Shown piece after piece: positions 24,261 through 37,955 of a stretch of DNA of 64,000 nucleotides. Source of the stretch: Rhizophagus clarus. Its lineage: Eukaryota > Glomeromycota > Glomeromycetes > Glomerales > Glomeraceae. The DNA lies in assembly GCA_015698045.1 (NCBI GenBank), contig BLAL01000156.1, forward strand, positions 1,116,001 to 1,180,000, given 5' to 3'. The notes under the pieces were generated by a model. That model was not told the DNA's origin, did not search any database, and saw only the letters and a program-made list of their open reading frames with translations. Both the position numbers and the translations under genes were made by a program. Within the stretch, counting starts at the first letter, position 1. Every line of letters begins with the position of its first letter.

Positions 24261-27045
24261 AGAAGAATTTGTGCAATAAAGAGAATACATGTAGCAGAGT
24301 ACTTGTAATGGAGCATCGAATAAAAATAAAATAAAATAAAATAAAATAAAATAAGTAAAAAAATGAAAATAACAAAAACTAAATAATCAAAATGATTGAA
24401 TAGGTTTTAATGAGACCACGTATGGAGGTCTATTATGACATTACCTACCAAATAAAGGTATTATCCTTAAACGGTAGCTATTGTTCTAGATTCCGCGGAG
24501 TTTTCCGAATTTCCGCAGAAAATTCCATGGAATTTCATTGCAGATTGGCATTATCACTTAAAAGATAATTGGTTGTTGATGACCTAATGCGATCGGCAGT
24601 CAATCCAAGATCGATACGTGCTTTTTGCTAATCAATATTATTAATGGATGATATAATCAATCAAAAATTGTGCTTAATCTAGACAGGGCTTATATCAACT
24701 CCTTGTTTCAAGATTTCAAGATTGTGTAGATTGACATTGACAGTTCAGCTGATTTTCATCGTACAGTACATAATGGTAATCTTTTTTGAAGAATTAATCG
24801 CGTGGACAATTTAATTATCATCATTTCCTGTTTTTGGTATTATAGTATTAAAGTAAAAAAAGGTTTATTATATTATTACATTTTATTTTTATTTTTATTT
24901 TATCATCATTGTACATAAATAAATAAATAAATAAATAAGTATATTTTTAATATTTATTATTGTGTAAAAATGAAAGGAAAAAAAAAATGCAAGATTGATG
25001 TCACAATTGCTAAATATATATATGTCCTGCATAATATATAATAAACAAATATATAATAAAAAAAAAAAAAATTAAAAATAATAAATATATATATATAATA
25101 CTGATAACCAAAAGTCTAAAACGAACTACCGACAAGTATCAATATAACTAAATAACCAATAAAATAAATTGTGCTACACAAAGAAATCTATTTTGCATGT
25201 TTGATTTTAGATTAAGTTACGCAAATTAGTTCTTGTTTTCCAAAGGACTGACAATGAATGATATTAATTAAACAACTTTCTAATAGATTCGGGCGTGTAA
25301 TAACGACAAATAACGTAATAACGAAAGACTAATTTAGTTTTGGCTTTGTTCATTTGCTTTTCTTTTTCCCTATTGAATTTAACCATTGAAAAAAATCATT
25401 TCATTTCATTTATAAAGTCCAATTAGCTTAATAATTCATCGAATAAATAATAATAATAATAATAATCGCAATAATAGAAGAAAAGGAAAGAACGGAAAAG
25501 CGAAAGCAAAAAAAAAGTCTTTTTTTTTTAATTAAACGCAGTCTCGTGATGTAATGATCACCGCATTGCGCATAGTATTATGTCATTGACATATATTGTT
25601 ACGTAATTGACCTCAAACTACACTTATTCACTTCATGAAACAAAGTATAGATAATAAATGAGTATTATGTAAAATAAAAAGTATACCGAACGAATAAAAA
25701 AAGTAACCGAGTCAAGTTAAAAAAAAATTTTCTTTTTTCTCTATCGTTTCAGATTTTTTGGTCAGTAGGGGAATACACCTCAATTTGTAACATACGGAAT
25801 TACCCGATATTAAATATTAAAGGAGGAAAGTTTCGACAATAACTGAGAATAAACCTGACACAAAGACATGATACACATAACATTACATGTGGAAGGAGAA
25901 CATAAACATTAATAGAAAAGTTTAATTAATCTAACTGCAGGATGATATAATAATAATAATAAGGTTATTTGATGTTCCGAACTTGATTTAAGGAAACAAG
26001 ATTTTTTTTCAGGAAAGAATATAATAATGATAATATGATAAAATTAGTTTATATTCCAACAAATTATAACTAGTAATAAATTATAATAGTTAACTAATAT
26101 GGGTATACTATTTTACTTTCTAAATCAAATAACCCTTTCATGAATTATTATTTTACGTTCATAATATTAATTATTATCACCTTATATTTTTAATTATGTA
26201 AGAATTAGGATTGTTATATCCGTTCTGGAATTTTTGGAATTTCTAATAAAAAAAGAACATTGAAATTAGAAAAAAAACAATATAAATAATAATAAATAAG
26301 ATGCATGAAAATGAATAATATAAATGGGACTATATATTTTGAAACACGATTTCCAAAAAGATAAATTTGTATGCCGATCATTTGATGTAACGAAAAAAAA
26401 AAATGCAAATAAAAAAAATTTGTTGAATCGGTATTTTACAGTAGTGAAAATTGAATAATATTGGACAAGATTTTTTTTCTTAAAGATTTCCTTATTTGAT
26501 TAATTTTATTAAGGTAGAACGTTGTTTCCCATTTACACAGCCCACGCTATTATTTTTTTCTTACTTTTACACATTTACGTATATAAAAAATCAAAATTTT
26601 ATTTTATTTTAATATTTTTCATGTACACTCTTTTATACATATACTCGATTTATTGTATATTTACTTATTAGCATTTGAAGTACTGTATATATTATACTAA
26701 ACATTTATATTTACGCATAAATATGCGATTGCATCAAATAAAGTATATCTAATCGCATATCTAATTAGTTTTAGTTGAAAAAAAAGACAACCACCAATAA
26801 CATCATGAGAAATAGATGTCAATAGCAATGTATTTTCGCATAATTTCATCTTCGGCATTTCAAATAAAACGCGAAAAAATTTTTTTTCAGTTACGTATTA
26901 CGTTTAATAAATTTTGATCAGAACTTTATAAATAAATAAGTAAATAGTTAATTAAATTATTATTATATATAAAAATATATATGTACACATATATATTGAT
27001 TATTAAGACAGTTAAAAAAGATTAGAATACTCGGAAAAAAAAAAA
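24261..27045. other. Intergenic A+T-rich DNA with microsatellites
   Basis: An (AAAAT)n array lies at about 24322-24355, with further (AAAT)n and (AAT)n runs. No frame or conserved motif is supported. The last part leads into the upstream region of gene 4. Confidence 0.5.
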
Positions 27046-27046
27046 T

Positions 27047-27085
27047 TTTATATATAGCTCTCTTTTAGCAACGAAAAAAAAACCC
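27047..27085 (+). promoter_or_regulatory. Partial conserved upstream element of gene 4
   Basis: TATATATAGCTCTCTTTTAG followed by CAACGAAAAA resembles the end of the first upstream element of genes 1-3 (AACATCGAAAAA, AACAACGAAAAA). It lies only about 60-90 bp before the ATG, because the second A+T-rich element is missing here. Confidence 0.35.
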
Positions 27086-27137
27086 ATCGACTTTGAAAAA
27101 AAACTTCTTGTACAAAAATATAATTCTAAAAACAAAA

Positions 27138-27865
27138 ATGGAAAAACCATCAATCACTTATTCTGCTACTCAATCTATTGATTATCTCGGTCAAACTCAT
27201 AAATGGACTGACACTGATATTATCCCCTCTTATAAAGAAATTTGCAAGCAACTTGATGTCTGTCAAAAAAAATTACGTGAAGAACGCGAACAAAAAGGAC
27301 AAAGGGAACTCAGAAAAAGTACTTCATATTCCAAACAACTCGAACAACAGGGAGAAGAATCTACTTTACGTGTAGAAGAGAAGCGTTTAATTCGTATGAA
27401 GAACGCTTTATGGAGGCGTATGGGTTCATCGGTTTGTTATGTTGGTAAAGGAAGCAAACTTGAATCTCCAAAGACGTTAAAAAGGTAAGTTTTTGAGAAG
27501 CTCCGGGAAATTATCTGTGTGACAACAACTATTTTAACTCTTCGTCCCAAGAAATCACCATCTTTACTAAGATTTAATAAATTTTTTTTTTAATTTTAAT
27601 GAACCATTTCATTTCCTCATTTTCTTTTACTGTTCCCATTAGTTCTTCCCTGTATCAGAAAAATGATAAATATTCCGAGAAACAAAAAAATCGTCTCTCG
27701 GTACCACGATGTAATCGTTTTCTTCAAAGTCGTAGAATTCAACGAAGAATAAGACATGAAAGTGCAATCACTCTGTATACATTGAATTATTTTAATCGAT
27801 TGCCAAGGCAGAACACAAATGATCCTTTTTCAAACCAAATCTTTAATGGAATAAATTTCCATTAA
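27138..27865 (+). CDS. Two-exon family gene 4, unknown function, 189 aa
   Basis: Exon 1 is 27138-27484, the intron 27485-27642 (GTAAGT...CATTAG) and exon 2 27643-27865 (TAA). The phase is kept but the junction codon is AG|T (Ser), not Cys. The start is the ATG giving MEKPSITYSATQ, matching the family; upstream in-frame codons up to 27093 lack an ATG. LGQTHKW, the charged helix and the EEKRLIRMKNALWRRMG helix are intact. The Gln-rich linker and NIENV block (about 30 residues) are missing in frame. Exon 2 ends NRLPRQNTNDPFSNQIFNG then INFH. It is more diverged than genes 1-3 and outside the duplicated flanks, so it is probably an older copy. Confidence 0.75.
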
Positions 27866-30477
27866 GGATAATTAATATTCGATATTTAATTTCTTTCCTT
27901 TATCGATTAATTCAAATCTAAGGCTCGAATATTATCGGCAAATCCATCTCACCCTCATCATCAGCAAAATGTACATGTATTACAAAGCAGCTTTATAATT
28001 GTGCTAAAAATTTTATAACTTTGCACATATTTCTTTATTTGCGGTTTCGCAGGCGATTTCTTTTTCATTGACGGTTTGTCATTCATCCTTTTTCATTCAA
28101 TCAACTGTTTCAAAATCTTTTCCTTTTCTATTCGCTTTAAAATATAAGAAAACTTTTATTCGATTTTTTGTTTTTTTTTTTTTATAATACTTTCATTATT
28201 CGGATTGTTTCACGAAGGTAATATACAGTATGTAGATCCATACTAACCCACGTGGGATTATCCACCTAAAAATTTCCTGATGTTTGTAGAAAATTCTAGT
28301 TTAAATTTGATAAATATACTTGTACAATAACAACTTTAGAGGAAAAGATATACATACGTTGAGGTACCGATCATCCCAATACAAAGAAATAAAGAACTAT
28401 TGATGCAAGAAAAAAAATGACAACGTTCAACATTATAACAAAGAAAAAAGTAATAAAATATGTACATACATTTTTTTTATGAAATTCTCTAGAGAAAAAA
28501 ATATGCAAGGTCAACATAATAAATAAAGTCAAAATTAAAAAAAAAAAAAAAAGAAATTTGTGCAAAAAATAATAACATTTTAAATGTTTGAAAATAATGC
28601 AAAATAAAAGAGAAAAAAATTAGGTCATACAGTGTATGTCAAAGGACTCTTTTGGAACGATTAAAATTAAAATACTATTGAGACTGGTTATAACTGTGAG
28701 AAGAGATGGCTGAATATGATGAATAATGGTAATAAGGATTTGTTGAAGCAGTATGACTCGGAATTGGAAGAGATTAATAGTCGCTGAAAAAATCTTTTTT
28801 CTTGCTAAAAATGCATATAATGATTATTCGAATCGGATATTGGAAGTGATATTTGTTTTATTACGATCCTTGAAGGGAAAACATTTTAAAAGAGTGTACT
28901 AGGGCGAAAATATGTGTTCCTTAATAAATAGCAAGCGTTAAAAATATATCAATATCTTTTTAAAACGAGTCTTTTTTTTAATGTCGAAAAACTTGTTAAA
29001 TGTAACTCATTTTTCAGTTTTATTTTGCTTTCCAAAGATAATTTTATTAATCAGAGAATATTTGTTTTTTTTTCTCTAAATGAAATTGAATTAAAATCTT
29101 TTTGTTTCCTTTTTTTTTTTTTACTTTTTTTAGTGTACATCTTTTTCTTCAGTAAAACAAACTAGTAAAAGTTGTAAATAAAAAAAAAAAAAAAGAAAAG
29201 AAAAAAAGAGAAGAGAAGCATAACAGATAAAAAAGGGCAAAAAAAGATTATTGTCAATATTTATTTATTTTTTATTTATTTATCATTTTTTTTTTTTTTA
29301 AAATAATAGTTCATATTAATCACATATATATATAAATAACATATAAACAATGTATTTTATACCTAGTATACATATTAATAATAATATAATATATAAATAA
29401 TTTAGTTCATGTACATATAAAATAACGTATAAATAGTTTATATAAAATTACATTAAAATAGTTTATAAATTATATATATATATACACAGTAATGACAATA
29501 TATGTGTGATTAAAATCTGCGCAGTATAGTTAATCTTAAATGCGGAGAATCTTTAATAAATATACAGTTTTAGGAAAAGCCAAAATTCGCCACAAGTGTG
29601 GTGCCTTTATTTTATTACAAATTTTTATTTTCATCCATTTTATGACCTATGAATTAAAATATTCACGAAACAAAGAAAAAAAATTTCTAACCATATTTTA
29701 TAAGATGCCAAGTAATAGTGCGGATGATGCGAAGGAGATTTAATGTAACACAAATTCTATCTTTCCATAAGGACCGATTTTTGAGAAGTAAAATAATGAA
29801 TAAATAAATAAAAACGCGACACCAATTTTATTTTGGATTATGAAGATGTAAATAACTATAAAGCAAAAAAATAATGTTTTAAGAAATATGTATCTTTCGA
29901 CGCGCTTTTTTTTTTCTTTAATAATTGTTTTGCATACCGATTAAATTTAATGTTTATATTGTGATGATTTTTCTCTCCCGAAAAAAGTAAAACATTCCAA
30001 TGAAATAACTCCCTTTCTTCCGGTCATTTTTAATTAATAATAAATAAAATATTCCTAATTGCGAACTATTTTATTTATGAAAAAAAGATTATTAACTTCG
30101 TTAATAATAGTAAAAAATTATGGAACTTTTATTTTTATTTTATTTTATTTTTTTTTTCGCCAAGAAACCAAATAAAGGAAATAAGAAAACTGAAACATAT
30201 ACGGAAGGAATTGAAAAAGTAAAAAAAAAATGATGAATAGTGATCATTGTTTGTGTCACAAACAATTTTCATATACAGTATGTTACAATTAATATAAATA
30301 TAAATATATCCTATATAAATATATATATATACTGTACAATATATATTTTTTTTCACTATATTTTGTTACGAGTAAAGCGATAAAATTTCGAAAGGTTGTC
30401 ATAAACAGATTTTGCGTGGTATGGTATTAAGCGGTGTATAGATATTTTCGAATTATTAACAAATTAAACGTCGATCT
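27866..30477. other. Intergenic, A+T-rich, no gene recognised
   Basis: The first 150 bp resemble the 3' flank of gene 3 (TATTCGATATTTAA, GCTTTATAA). The rest holds T and A runs, (AT)n patches at about 29310-29500 and an unremarkable 67-codon frame at 29540-29743. On the minus strand near 28690-28790 a short Tyr/Ser-rich ending (NPYYHYSSYSAISSHSYNQS) can be read but has no supported upstream exon. Confidence 0.45.
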
Positions 30478-30741
30478 TTAATGAAAAGTGGGTGAACCGT
30501 TAAAAATAAGATTCCCGAATGGATAGTTCGTTACTTGCACCGGTAATCTTCTATACGGAAATAATGAATTTGTTCTTTTTCTTATTTCCCGATTAATCCT
30601 TCGTCTGCGAATAATACGAGAATAATGGGATTGAGTCGAAGAAGTATTATCCATAGGAATATCTTCAACATTGTTGTTTGTGTAGGATGTTTTTGCGTTA
30701 TCATTACCAATTTCACTAATTTCGTGTCCCCGGTGGTCCAT
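30478..30741 (-). CDS. Short diverged family member (gene 5), 87 aa
   Basis: A single open frame from ATG (30741) to TAA (30478). The C-terminal half aligns with exon 2 of the family: a basic run SRIIRRRRINREIRKR corresponds to QSRRIQRRIRHE, and RRLPVQVTNYPFGNLIFNG corresponds to NRLPRQNTNDPFSNQIFNG of gene 4; both end with FH. The N-terminal half (MDHRGHEISEIGNDN) has no clear match to exon 1. Either the gene has lost its first exon and recruited a new start, or it is the second exon of a gene whose first exon I cannot find. It is on the opposite strand to genes 1-4. Unknown function. Confidence 0.55.
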   Translation of the reverse strand: MDHRGHEISEIGNDNAKTSYTNNNVEDIPMDNTSSTQSHYSRIIRRRRINREIRKRTNSLFPYRRLPVQVTNYPFGNLIFNGSPTFH

Positions 30742-33600
30742 TATGAAAATATTAATTAGAAAAGGGCTTAACAGTTAAGTACAGTATATCTGATATAGTC
30801 ATAAATATTTGTTCTCTCAGTAATTTTGTATAGAATACTTGATCAATATGATCTTTAATCGAGGACTGATGTAATGGAAATAGTAAAAGAAATAATTTGA
30901 ATAAGCAGAATACAAAGACTTCTACCCAAAAAAAAAAAATTCAACACAGGAAAAAAAAAATATTTTTTTTTACTGTCACAAGCGTATTTTTTGAGTTATT
31001 TTATAGCGAATTTTTTTTTTTTTTTTTTTTTTGATCTCTTCGATCCTTTAAGAGCTAGTTTATTGTTATTCATGCGTTTCAATGTAAATTATAAATATTT
31101 TTTTTCGATTTGTCAATTGAAATTGTATTTTTTTTTTATTTTTTTTTTATTATTTATAAAGGATCAATATAAATAAAAAAAAAACTTTTTTAAGTTTTTT
31201 TCTGATGTTGATGTTCTTATAATTATAATTATTTATTATGTATATATAATAATATAAAATCATATGATACCTTTCAAAAAAAAAAAAAAATAAATGAATA
31301 AAATAAATATATATATATATATTCATCTAAAAAAATTTCATCATGTATACAAATTTATTATTATTTGTTTATTTTTTTTTACGCCTTACATTATACTAAA
31401 GAATTATTCCATCTTTTTGTTGACAAGCAAAATTTTTTTCGCATCATACATTAAAGTAAGCTGCTTGATGTAATACTCGCGGGTAGTTTCCGGTTTTGAA
31501 TTCATAATATTTCCATATCAGTGTATTTTCAGATGATTATAATCGGGTAATGTTTTTGTTTCACTATTTAGTAACTTATTACGGAATAAAAATGTTCCTG
31601 CGGGCAAAAAAGTTCCGACAAAATAGAAGTTCAAACAAGACATAAAGCTTGAAGGAAGGTAATCACCATTAAATCCGACGATTTATTCTTATCCTCTCTT
31701 CATTTTTCACATAAGTCGAGACAATTCTAACGTTTCGTCTTTTAGACGTACGACCTGTTCTTTGAAATATTTCGGCAAGTAAAAAGAACAATTTTTTAAT
31801 TTTTTTTAATTAACGAACATTACTAAATGTTCGTTTTATTTCTTTTTATAATTCCTATATCAAATCTTATGACTTATATAATTAAACAATTGACTTACTT
31901 ATAAAAAAAAAAATCAACTTATAAGATAAATGAAAAAAAAACTATAATTTTTCTTTTTTTCTTTAGTCATCTAAGAAGTTCCAAGATTAGAAAAATAAGT
32001 TTTCTTCCTATTATTTTATTTACATAGCGGCGTTGAACTTGATTTCGGACTGCAATTCCTGCAAACATGTATGCACGCATGACAAAAATATTTGTGTGTC
32101 ACAAAAATAAAATTTTTATACAGCCTATCTTTAAAACAACAATATAATTATTATTATATAAAAACAATTCCCTTTTTTTTTAAAGCTAATTCGTTTTATA
32201 AATAAAATAACACGAGAAAGCTTTCCAAAAAAAAAACTTCATCTTAGATAGAAAATTTAAATAGTAAATAAACACACGAAAAAGTTCAATTTTTTTTCAA
32301 TATCACAGATAAATTCTTTCATAGATTTCTTTTTTTCTCTCTTTTTTCTTTCTTTCTTTTCTTTTCTTTTTTGAAGAAGAAATGTTAAATTGCGTAAAAG
32401 GAGAAAACAACAGCACTAACCATGATAAGGAAAAGTATTTTCAACTTATATTGCATTACGACTTTTAAGACGCCTAACTGCAACTTGTAGTCTTATAAAT
32501 TGATGTATGTATGCATCTCGCATAATACCTTTCTTGAATTTTCCCGATAATAATATTTTTTTTTTTTTACGCGTTACCTCTTTTTTTTTTTTTTTGAAGT
32601 GGCGCTATTTTAATTTAATATATATGTGATATATGTAATATATTTCCATATTGTCACTTGATTAATATTGTTTTTGCATGCGATTGTAAGTAAAACTTTT
32701 GTATATCTTCTCCGGACTCCGATTGGTGTATTTTTTGCGTTACATTTATTATATTTCAAGAGAATGAAAAAAGGAAAGAATTTGCTAGTTTGCCCATGAT
32801 CATGGAATATAAATTCCGTTAATTTAAATTTTTATTAAAAAAAAAATAAGAAAAAGCGAACAAGAATTCTTCCATTACAAATTTTTTTTATAATAGAAAA
32901 AAATGTTTTTTTTTTTTTTTTTCCTAAATAAACAAATTAATTAGAGTTAATTATTTTATTTATTTTGTGTTTTTTTTTTATTTTAAATTAAAACAGGGTT
33001 TTATTGAGCCTTTTAGGGTTTAAGCTTTTTTAAACTCTTACAAAAAAGGGCTTATTATATTATAATCACTTTGTATTAATAAACTAATTTGGTAATATTT
33101 TTACGGATTTTTTTTTTTTCTTGAAAAATAACAGGTTTATTAAGGTTTTAATGGATTTGTATAAAATACACCAGTCAATTTTTCCCCCTTTTTTTTCTTT
33201 TTTTTTTCATCCTGCGAAAAAAAAACTAATTATTTAATTAACGAAGCGTTTGACGAAAAAAAAATCATAAAAACTTTTTTTTTTTTGGCACAAAATAAAA
33301 CCTAATCACTGACACTAGCGAGTACTTTAAAAAGTCTTATTGAAATATTTGTCACGTGCACTATTCATCGTGTAACCTAATTTTCGCATACCCCTTAAAT
33401 ATATGTACGATTCTTTTTTATGCAAAACAAAAAAAAAAAATTTTTTTTTTTTTTTTTTTTTTGAGGGTGTGAAGTATGAAAAAGAAAATTGAACCATTAT
33501 AAGCTAGACAACTCGCATCTATTCAAAAAAAAATTCCAAGATACATTCAACCGCAACAATCTCTGAAAAAAATAATAGCGTAACTATAATATAAACATTG
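30742..33600. other. Intergenic, low-complexity, no gene
   Basis: Dominated by T and A runs and (AT)n DNA. No frame longer than about 60 codons is convincing, no conserved family element was found on either strand, and no terminal-repeat structure was recognised. Confidence 0.5.
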
Positions 33601-35410
33601 GCTAGTATAATATTATATAATATCTTCTATCAACAGACAACGTAGCAAAGTTTCCATATCTGATATGAAAATGTTATGGCAAATCAAAAGCCTGGATATC
33701 ATAAAAGTAGGGTGCGCTTGCATCAGATTGAAATCTAGCATATCGGGATTTTTTGGGAACCGAGCGAAAAAAGAATTTGGCAAACTAAACTCTTGAGGCA
33801 AAATGGTTAAAAAAGATGTTGTTGGAATCCTTATATGTCAAGTGACAAAGATGATAAGATATTTATTTTCAAATAATTTAAGTGCCTATATAGAATATAA
33901 AAAGAGGAATCAGCTGCATCAGGAAATTTTTAAATAGATTGGTCCAAGTAATACCATGGAGGTTAGCTTAGAAACACGTAGAATTTCACGCATTTCTGTA
34001 TAGCTTACGTGAATTCACATGTTTTGTTAAGAAAACATGTGTTGCGGGGTATTAATCATTCGGATTTCTACAATTTTACCTAGAAGTTATTGCAGGGTCA
34101 GGAGTGCGCCTAGATCAAAGCTTCAAGATGATCATGAAGAAAACATAAAATGTTTTATGATAAGACGTTGAGAAAGCTCAGCTCCGTTTCCATGGATGAT
34201 TTACACAGTGTACACCTTATCTTAAACATAAAGAATGTTAAATGAATGGAATGTTTGTTTAATTAGAATCCAAAGGTTACAATAGTGAGGAGCCGTCTTA
34301 CCAAAATGGTTTTGCAGATTGTGATTATATCTTGAAACATTGAGAAATTCTACCCATTACACTATGTTCTTTTTATTCTATCATAGTTATCAGTATCTAT
34401 AATCAAAATAATAGTGAAGAATCCAAATCTGTTATTACTCTATTGACAAATCAACTGGCTGGTAAGCTCTATTATTCATGGTAAAGTCAGATCTTATTTT
34501 ATACTCGATTAAATTATTTTTTGTTAGAATAAAGAAATAGACATAGGTTGTGAAGCATGGAAATCATATTCGAAGGTAGCAACAAAACAATATATTTTGA
34601 CTTTCCTCCGTGCAATCGCCCTATATCATCAAAAGAAGTTGTTGGTAAAGAAAGTTCTGGATGATTATTACATCAAGTGATTATGGTATTCACTCAGAAC
34701 CTGTTTCAATGTGAGATGTATCAAAAATAAGGGAAAATATAAGTTAGATGATGCGTTTTGCGATGACATTGACTCATCCCAATGGTAGGCAAAAAATTTT
34801 CATCTTGAAAATTTTAATCACACGTTTTTTTTTTGTAAGAATTATACTAACTATCACTGTCTTAATCATCAGCCACCTGAAGCGAATAAATGGAAGTCAT
34901 AATTGGTTTATTAGATCATGTATCTCAGGATAAGGTCTTAACTTTTTGTATCTATTTTTACGTGCTACATCACGTTACTATTGTATTTTATCGACAAAGA
35001 TAATCGATATTACCAAATTTAACGCATCACGTAATTCCTTTGAATAGATCCTGTGTTTATTGTTAGCTATGCAAGCTGTAGTGAATTAATTAATCGAGGT
35101 ACTATATTACCGGGAATGCAGATTATCGAGGAAGTGATGTTGAGAATGCTTAAAGTAGCGCAAATTCAAAGCCTTCCTTTAAATGTGCCGTCCTTCATTC
35201 TTGTTCAGAGGTTTATGACTTTGAGCACATAGATTTTAGAGAATGGGCGGAACACTATAGATGAGATAGAGTCTCGAACTATGAATGCCTCAAGAATTTC
35301 TCAATACGTACGCAAGAATATGCTAGTAATTTTGACGGATTAATACAAAGAGTTGATGAAGTGCTCTTTCTCGAAATTACTCGACGTGATACAGCATAGT
35401 TTACAATGCT
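33601..35410. pseudogene. Decayed coding-like tract, family not recognised
   Basis: Like 20.6-24.3 kb, this stretch has few homopolymers and a gene-like composition with broken frames. Readable pieces include IFDFPPCNRPISSKEVVGKE (34592 on) and, near 35330, ASNFDGLIQRVDEVLFLEI ending at a TAG. A perfect 10-bp inverted repeat CACATGTTTT / AAAACATGTG with a 6-nt loop lies at 34016-34041. I cannot name the parent gene. Confidence 0.3.
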
Positions 35411-36489
35411 TCATTATTGTATAAAGCATATTTATTTTCTTATGTATTACTTTAAGTGAAATACAATAAAGTGGTCCCTTGATTATTTCGTACGTAATAT
35501 AATCATGGTACATGAGTTTAACAAATATTTATTTATTTAATTTTAGAATTATAAGTTATGTTATAATAACTAGGAAACGGACCTATTATGAATCGTGAGT
35601 CCGGAACTATTTATTTATTTTTATTTATTGATTTCAGTATCCATTTAATAATACCGGGTTTTATTTTTTTCTAAAAAGATAGACACGGTATGATAGTAAT
35701 TTATTTCACGTGATAATGATGTCTCCTGTTCCACGTGACTGCGTGTCCTTTCTGGACAATTATTATTGCAGTAACATTATAGGTCTTGGCTGGGTAACTG
35801 GATGGCATTAGATAATTGATTCTTTTAGGAATTTATTTCTTGTCTTATTTTGTTTTTATTTTTGTATTTCTGTGTAACTATCTTTCTTTAAAAAATTATA
35901 GCAGTAACAACAAATTTAATTTACAAATAACAAATAATAATAATTGATAATTTATATTCTTAATTAATAATAAAAAAGTTTTTTTTTTTTAATAAAAAAA
36001 AAAATTACCTAATCTTCAGGTGATAGTTTGTTGAAAAAAAAATACCTTACCTAATCTTCTGGCGAAAAATGTACGTGCATTAACGCCAAGACAATATGGT
36101 ATATCACCGTCCAATCAGAGTGACGAGGTAAATTAGTGAAAATATTAAGAGTCAAGACTTTTTTTTTTTTTCATTTCATTCTAAATTCTAAGTGAAATCA
36201 TTTTTAAATTAGTAATACCGTAACAATAACAAAATTTTACATTTATGTTTATTTCGAAGAAGAGTATCGGCATCAAAGGAAATGTAAAATCCAAATATAG
36301 CAATTCATAATGAATTATCGCAATATGAGTAACTTCAAGCGGTAAATGAATAGCTATACTCCGATGTTGATAAATCTTGTTAGTGCAAAAAAGGATAAAT
36401 TTTATATGAATAATTTGATACAAAAAAAAATAAAAAAAAATAAAATAAAATAAAATAAAAATAAAATAAAAATTTTAAAATTTTGAACG
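35411..36489. other. Intergenic, no gene recognised
   Basis: Mixed A+T-rich DNA. A short local duplication TTACCTAATCTTC (36006 and 36048) and (AAAAT)n runs near 36435-36470 are the only features. Confidence 0.45.
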
Positions 36490-37010
36490 AAACCCGAATT
36501 TAAGTGATTTAAGTGATAAACCGGATACAATTGACCGAGCCTGAATGGATCGAGACCTTAACTACTATATTATTACTTTATTTATTTAATTATTTAATGA
36601 TAACATATTATGATTAATATATTTTGAACTTTAATAATAAAATGATTGTATATTAAAATATTTATTGTAAAAAAAATTTTATAAACTTTAATTATAAAGT
36701 TTAAAATATAAAACCGGATACAATAGAAATTTACCCCTGAATGGATCGGGCCTTAACTATTATTCATTGATGGCGAATGGTAGTGATGATAAAATAATAA
36801 AATAATTGTACTGTAAGTTATCAGTGTTATATTTTATTGTAAAAAAAAAAGTACATTTAAACTTTAAAAAAATATATAATTTAAAATTTTTAATTTACGA
36901 ATGGAAATCACGGAATACGAATTGTGATTTAAGTACCAATTGGATTCAACCAGATATAATAGAATTTGACCCCTGAATGGACCGGGACCCTAACTATATT
37001 ATTAATCAAT
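36490..37010. repeat. Diverged tandem repeat, unit about 210 bp, 3 copies
   Basis: Each copy contains an ACCGGATACAAT or AACCAGATATAAT phrase, then CCTGAATGGATCG or CCTGAATGGACCG, then CCTTAACTA or CCCTAACTA followed by A+T-rich spacer. The landmarks fall at about 36524, 36713 and 36950. Copies have diverged, with length changes in the A/T runs. Confidence 0.65.
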
Positions 37011-37955
37011 TAATTTTTTTTTTTTTATGACAACGATAATGAAATGATAAATTGATTGTAGTGTATGTTGTTATATTTTTTTCTTAGAAAAAAATACGTA
37101 GATCAGATCTGCTCAGTCCGAATATATACTGTAATATTATAAAATATACATTATGTAGTCGTCTCAAAGAAAAGAGAGAGAGAAAAAAAAAGAATAATAA
37201 GCATTCCTTGTTTTCGGGCTTTCAGAGAGGGCTAAAATACTACTCAGGAAAAGAAATTGATCGACGACTTTTTTTTTTGTGTTCCAATTGGAATAATAGG
37301 AATAATAGTAACTATAATGAAATACTGTATGTCGAATTTTTTTTTTATTTTTTTTTTTTTTTGAAGAAAAAAAAAGTTCTTTTATGCATATGCGTAACAC
37401 AAACTACACAACATCTTTGGCGTAATTCTTCAAGGAAACAATCCCTTTATTTTTTTTTTCCTTTTTTTTATTATTTCATTTCATTTTTATTTAATACAAG
37501 AAAAAAATTGTGTATATTGTTTTAAGAAAACTAGTTTTCATGAAAATTTTTTTTAATGAAGTTTTGTAAATTAATGATAATTAATTTTTAATTGTTTGCT
37601 GTGATTTTCCTAAATTTTTTTGTGGAGAACGAAGAAAAAAAAAGTTCTAAAAAAATAAATATATTTATCGAGATCGATTTTAAACGAATTAAAAATAGTG
37701 GCATAATAAACAAAGCATAATACAGTAAAAATCGCCATTGAAAATCGCCATTGAGAATCGCCATTGAAAAAAAAAAATCGTCATAGAAAAAAAAAAATCG
37801 CTGTTATGCATTTGGTGATCATTAATAAGTTTGTAATACAAATTTTTAATATTTATGCATTTGCAGAATTTTTGATTCTTTTTGGAGAGCCGATGATAGA
37901 TTACAAATTTTACGAATTGAATACCGGAATGGAGTTAAATATCGAATAATTATAT
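37011..37955. other. 3' side of family gene 6, low-complexity
   Basis: It contains the short tandem motif AAAATCGCCATTG (37729-37775, three copies, then degenerate copies to about 37800) and several A and T runs. A 61-codon plus-strand frame at 37764-37949 begins in this repeat and is not supported. Confidence 0.5.

Noticed and set aside
29540-29743. 67-codon plus-strand frame with one hydrophobic stretch
   Set aside because: No supporting signal or homologous copy in the window.
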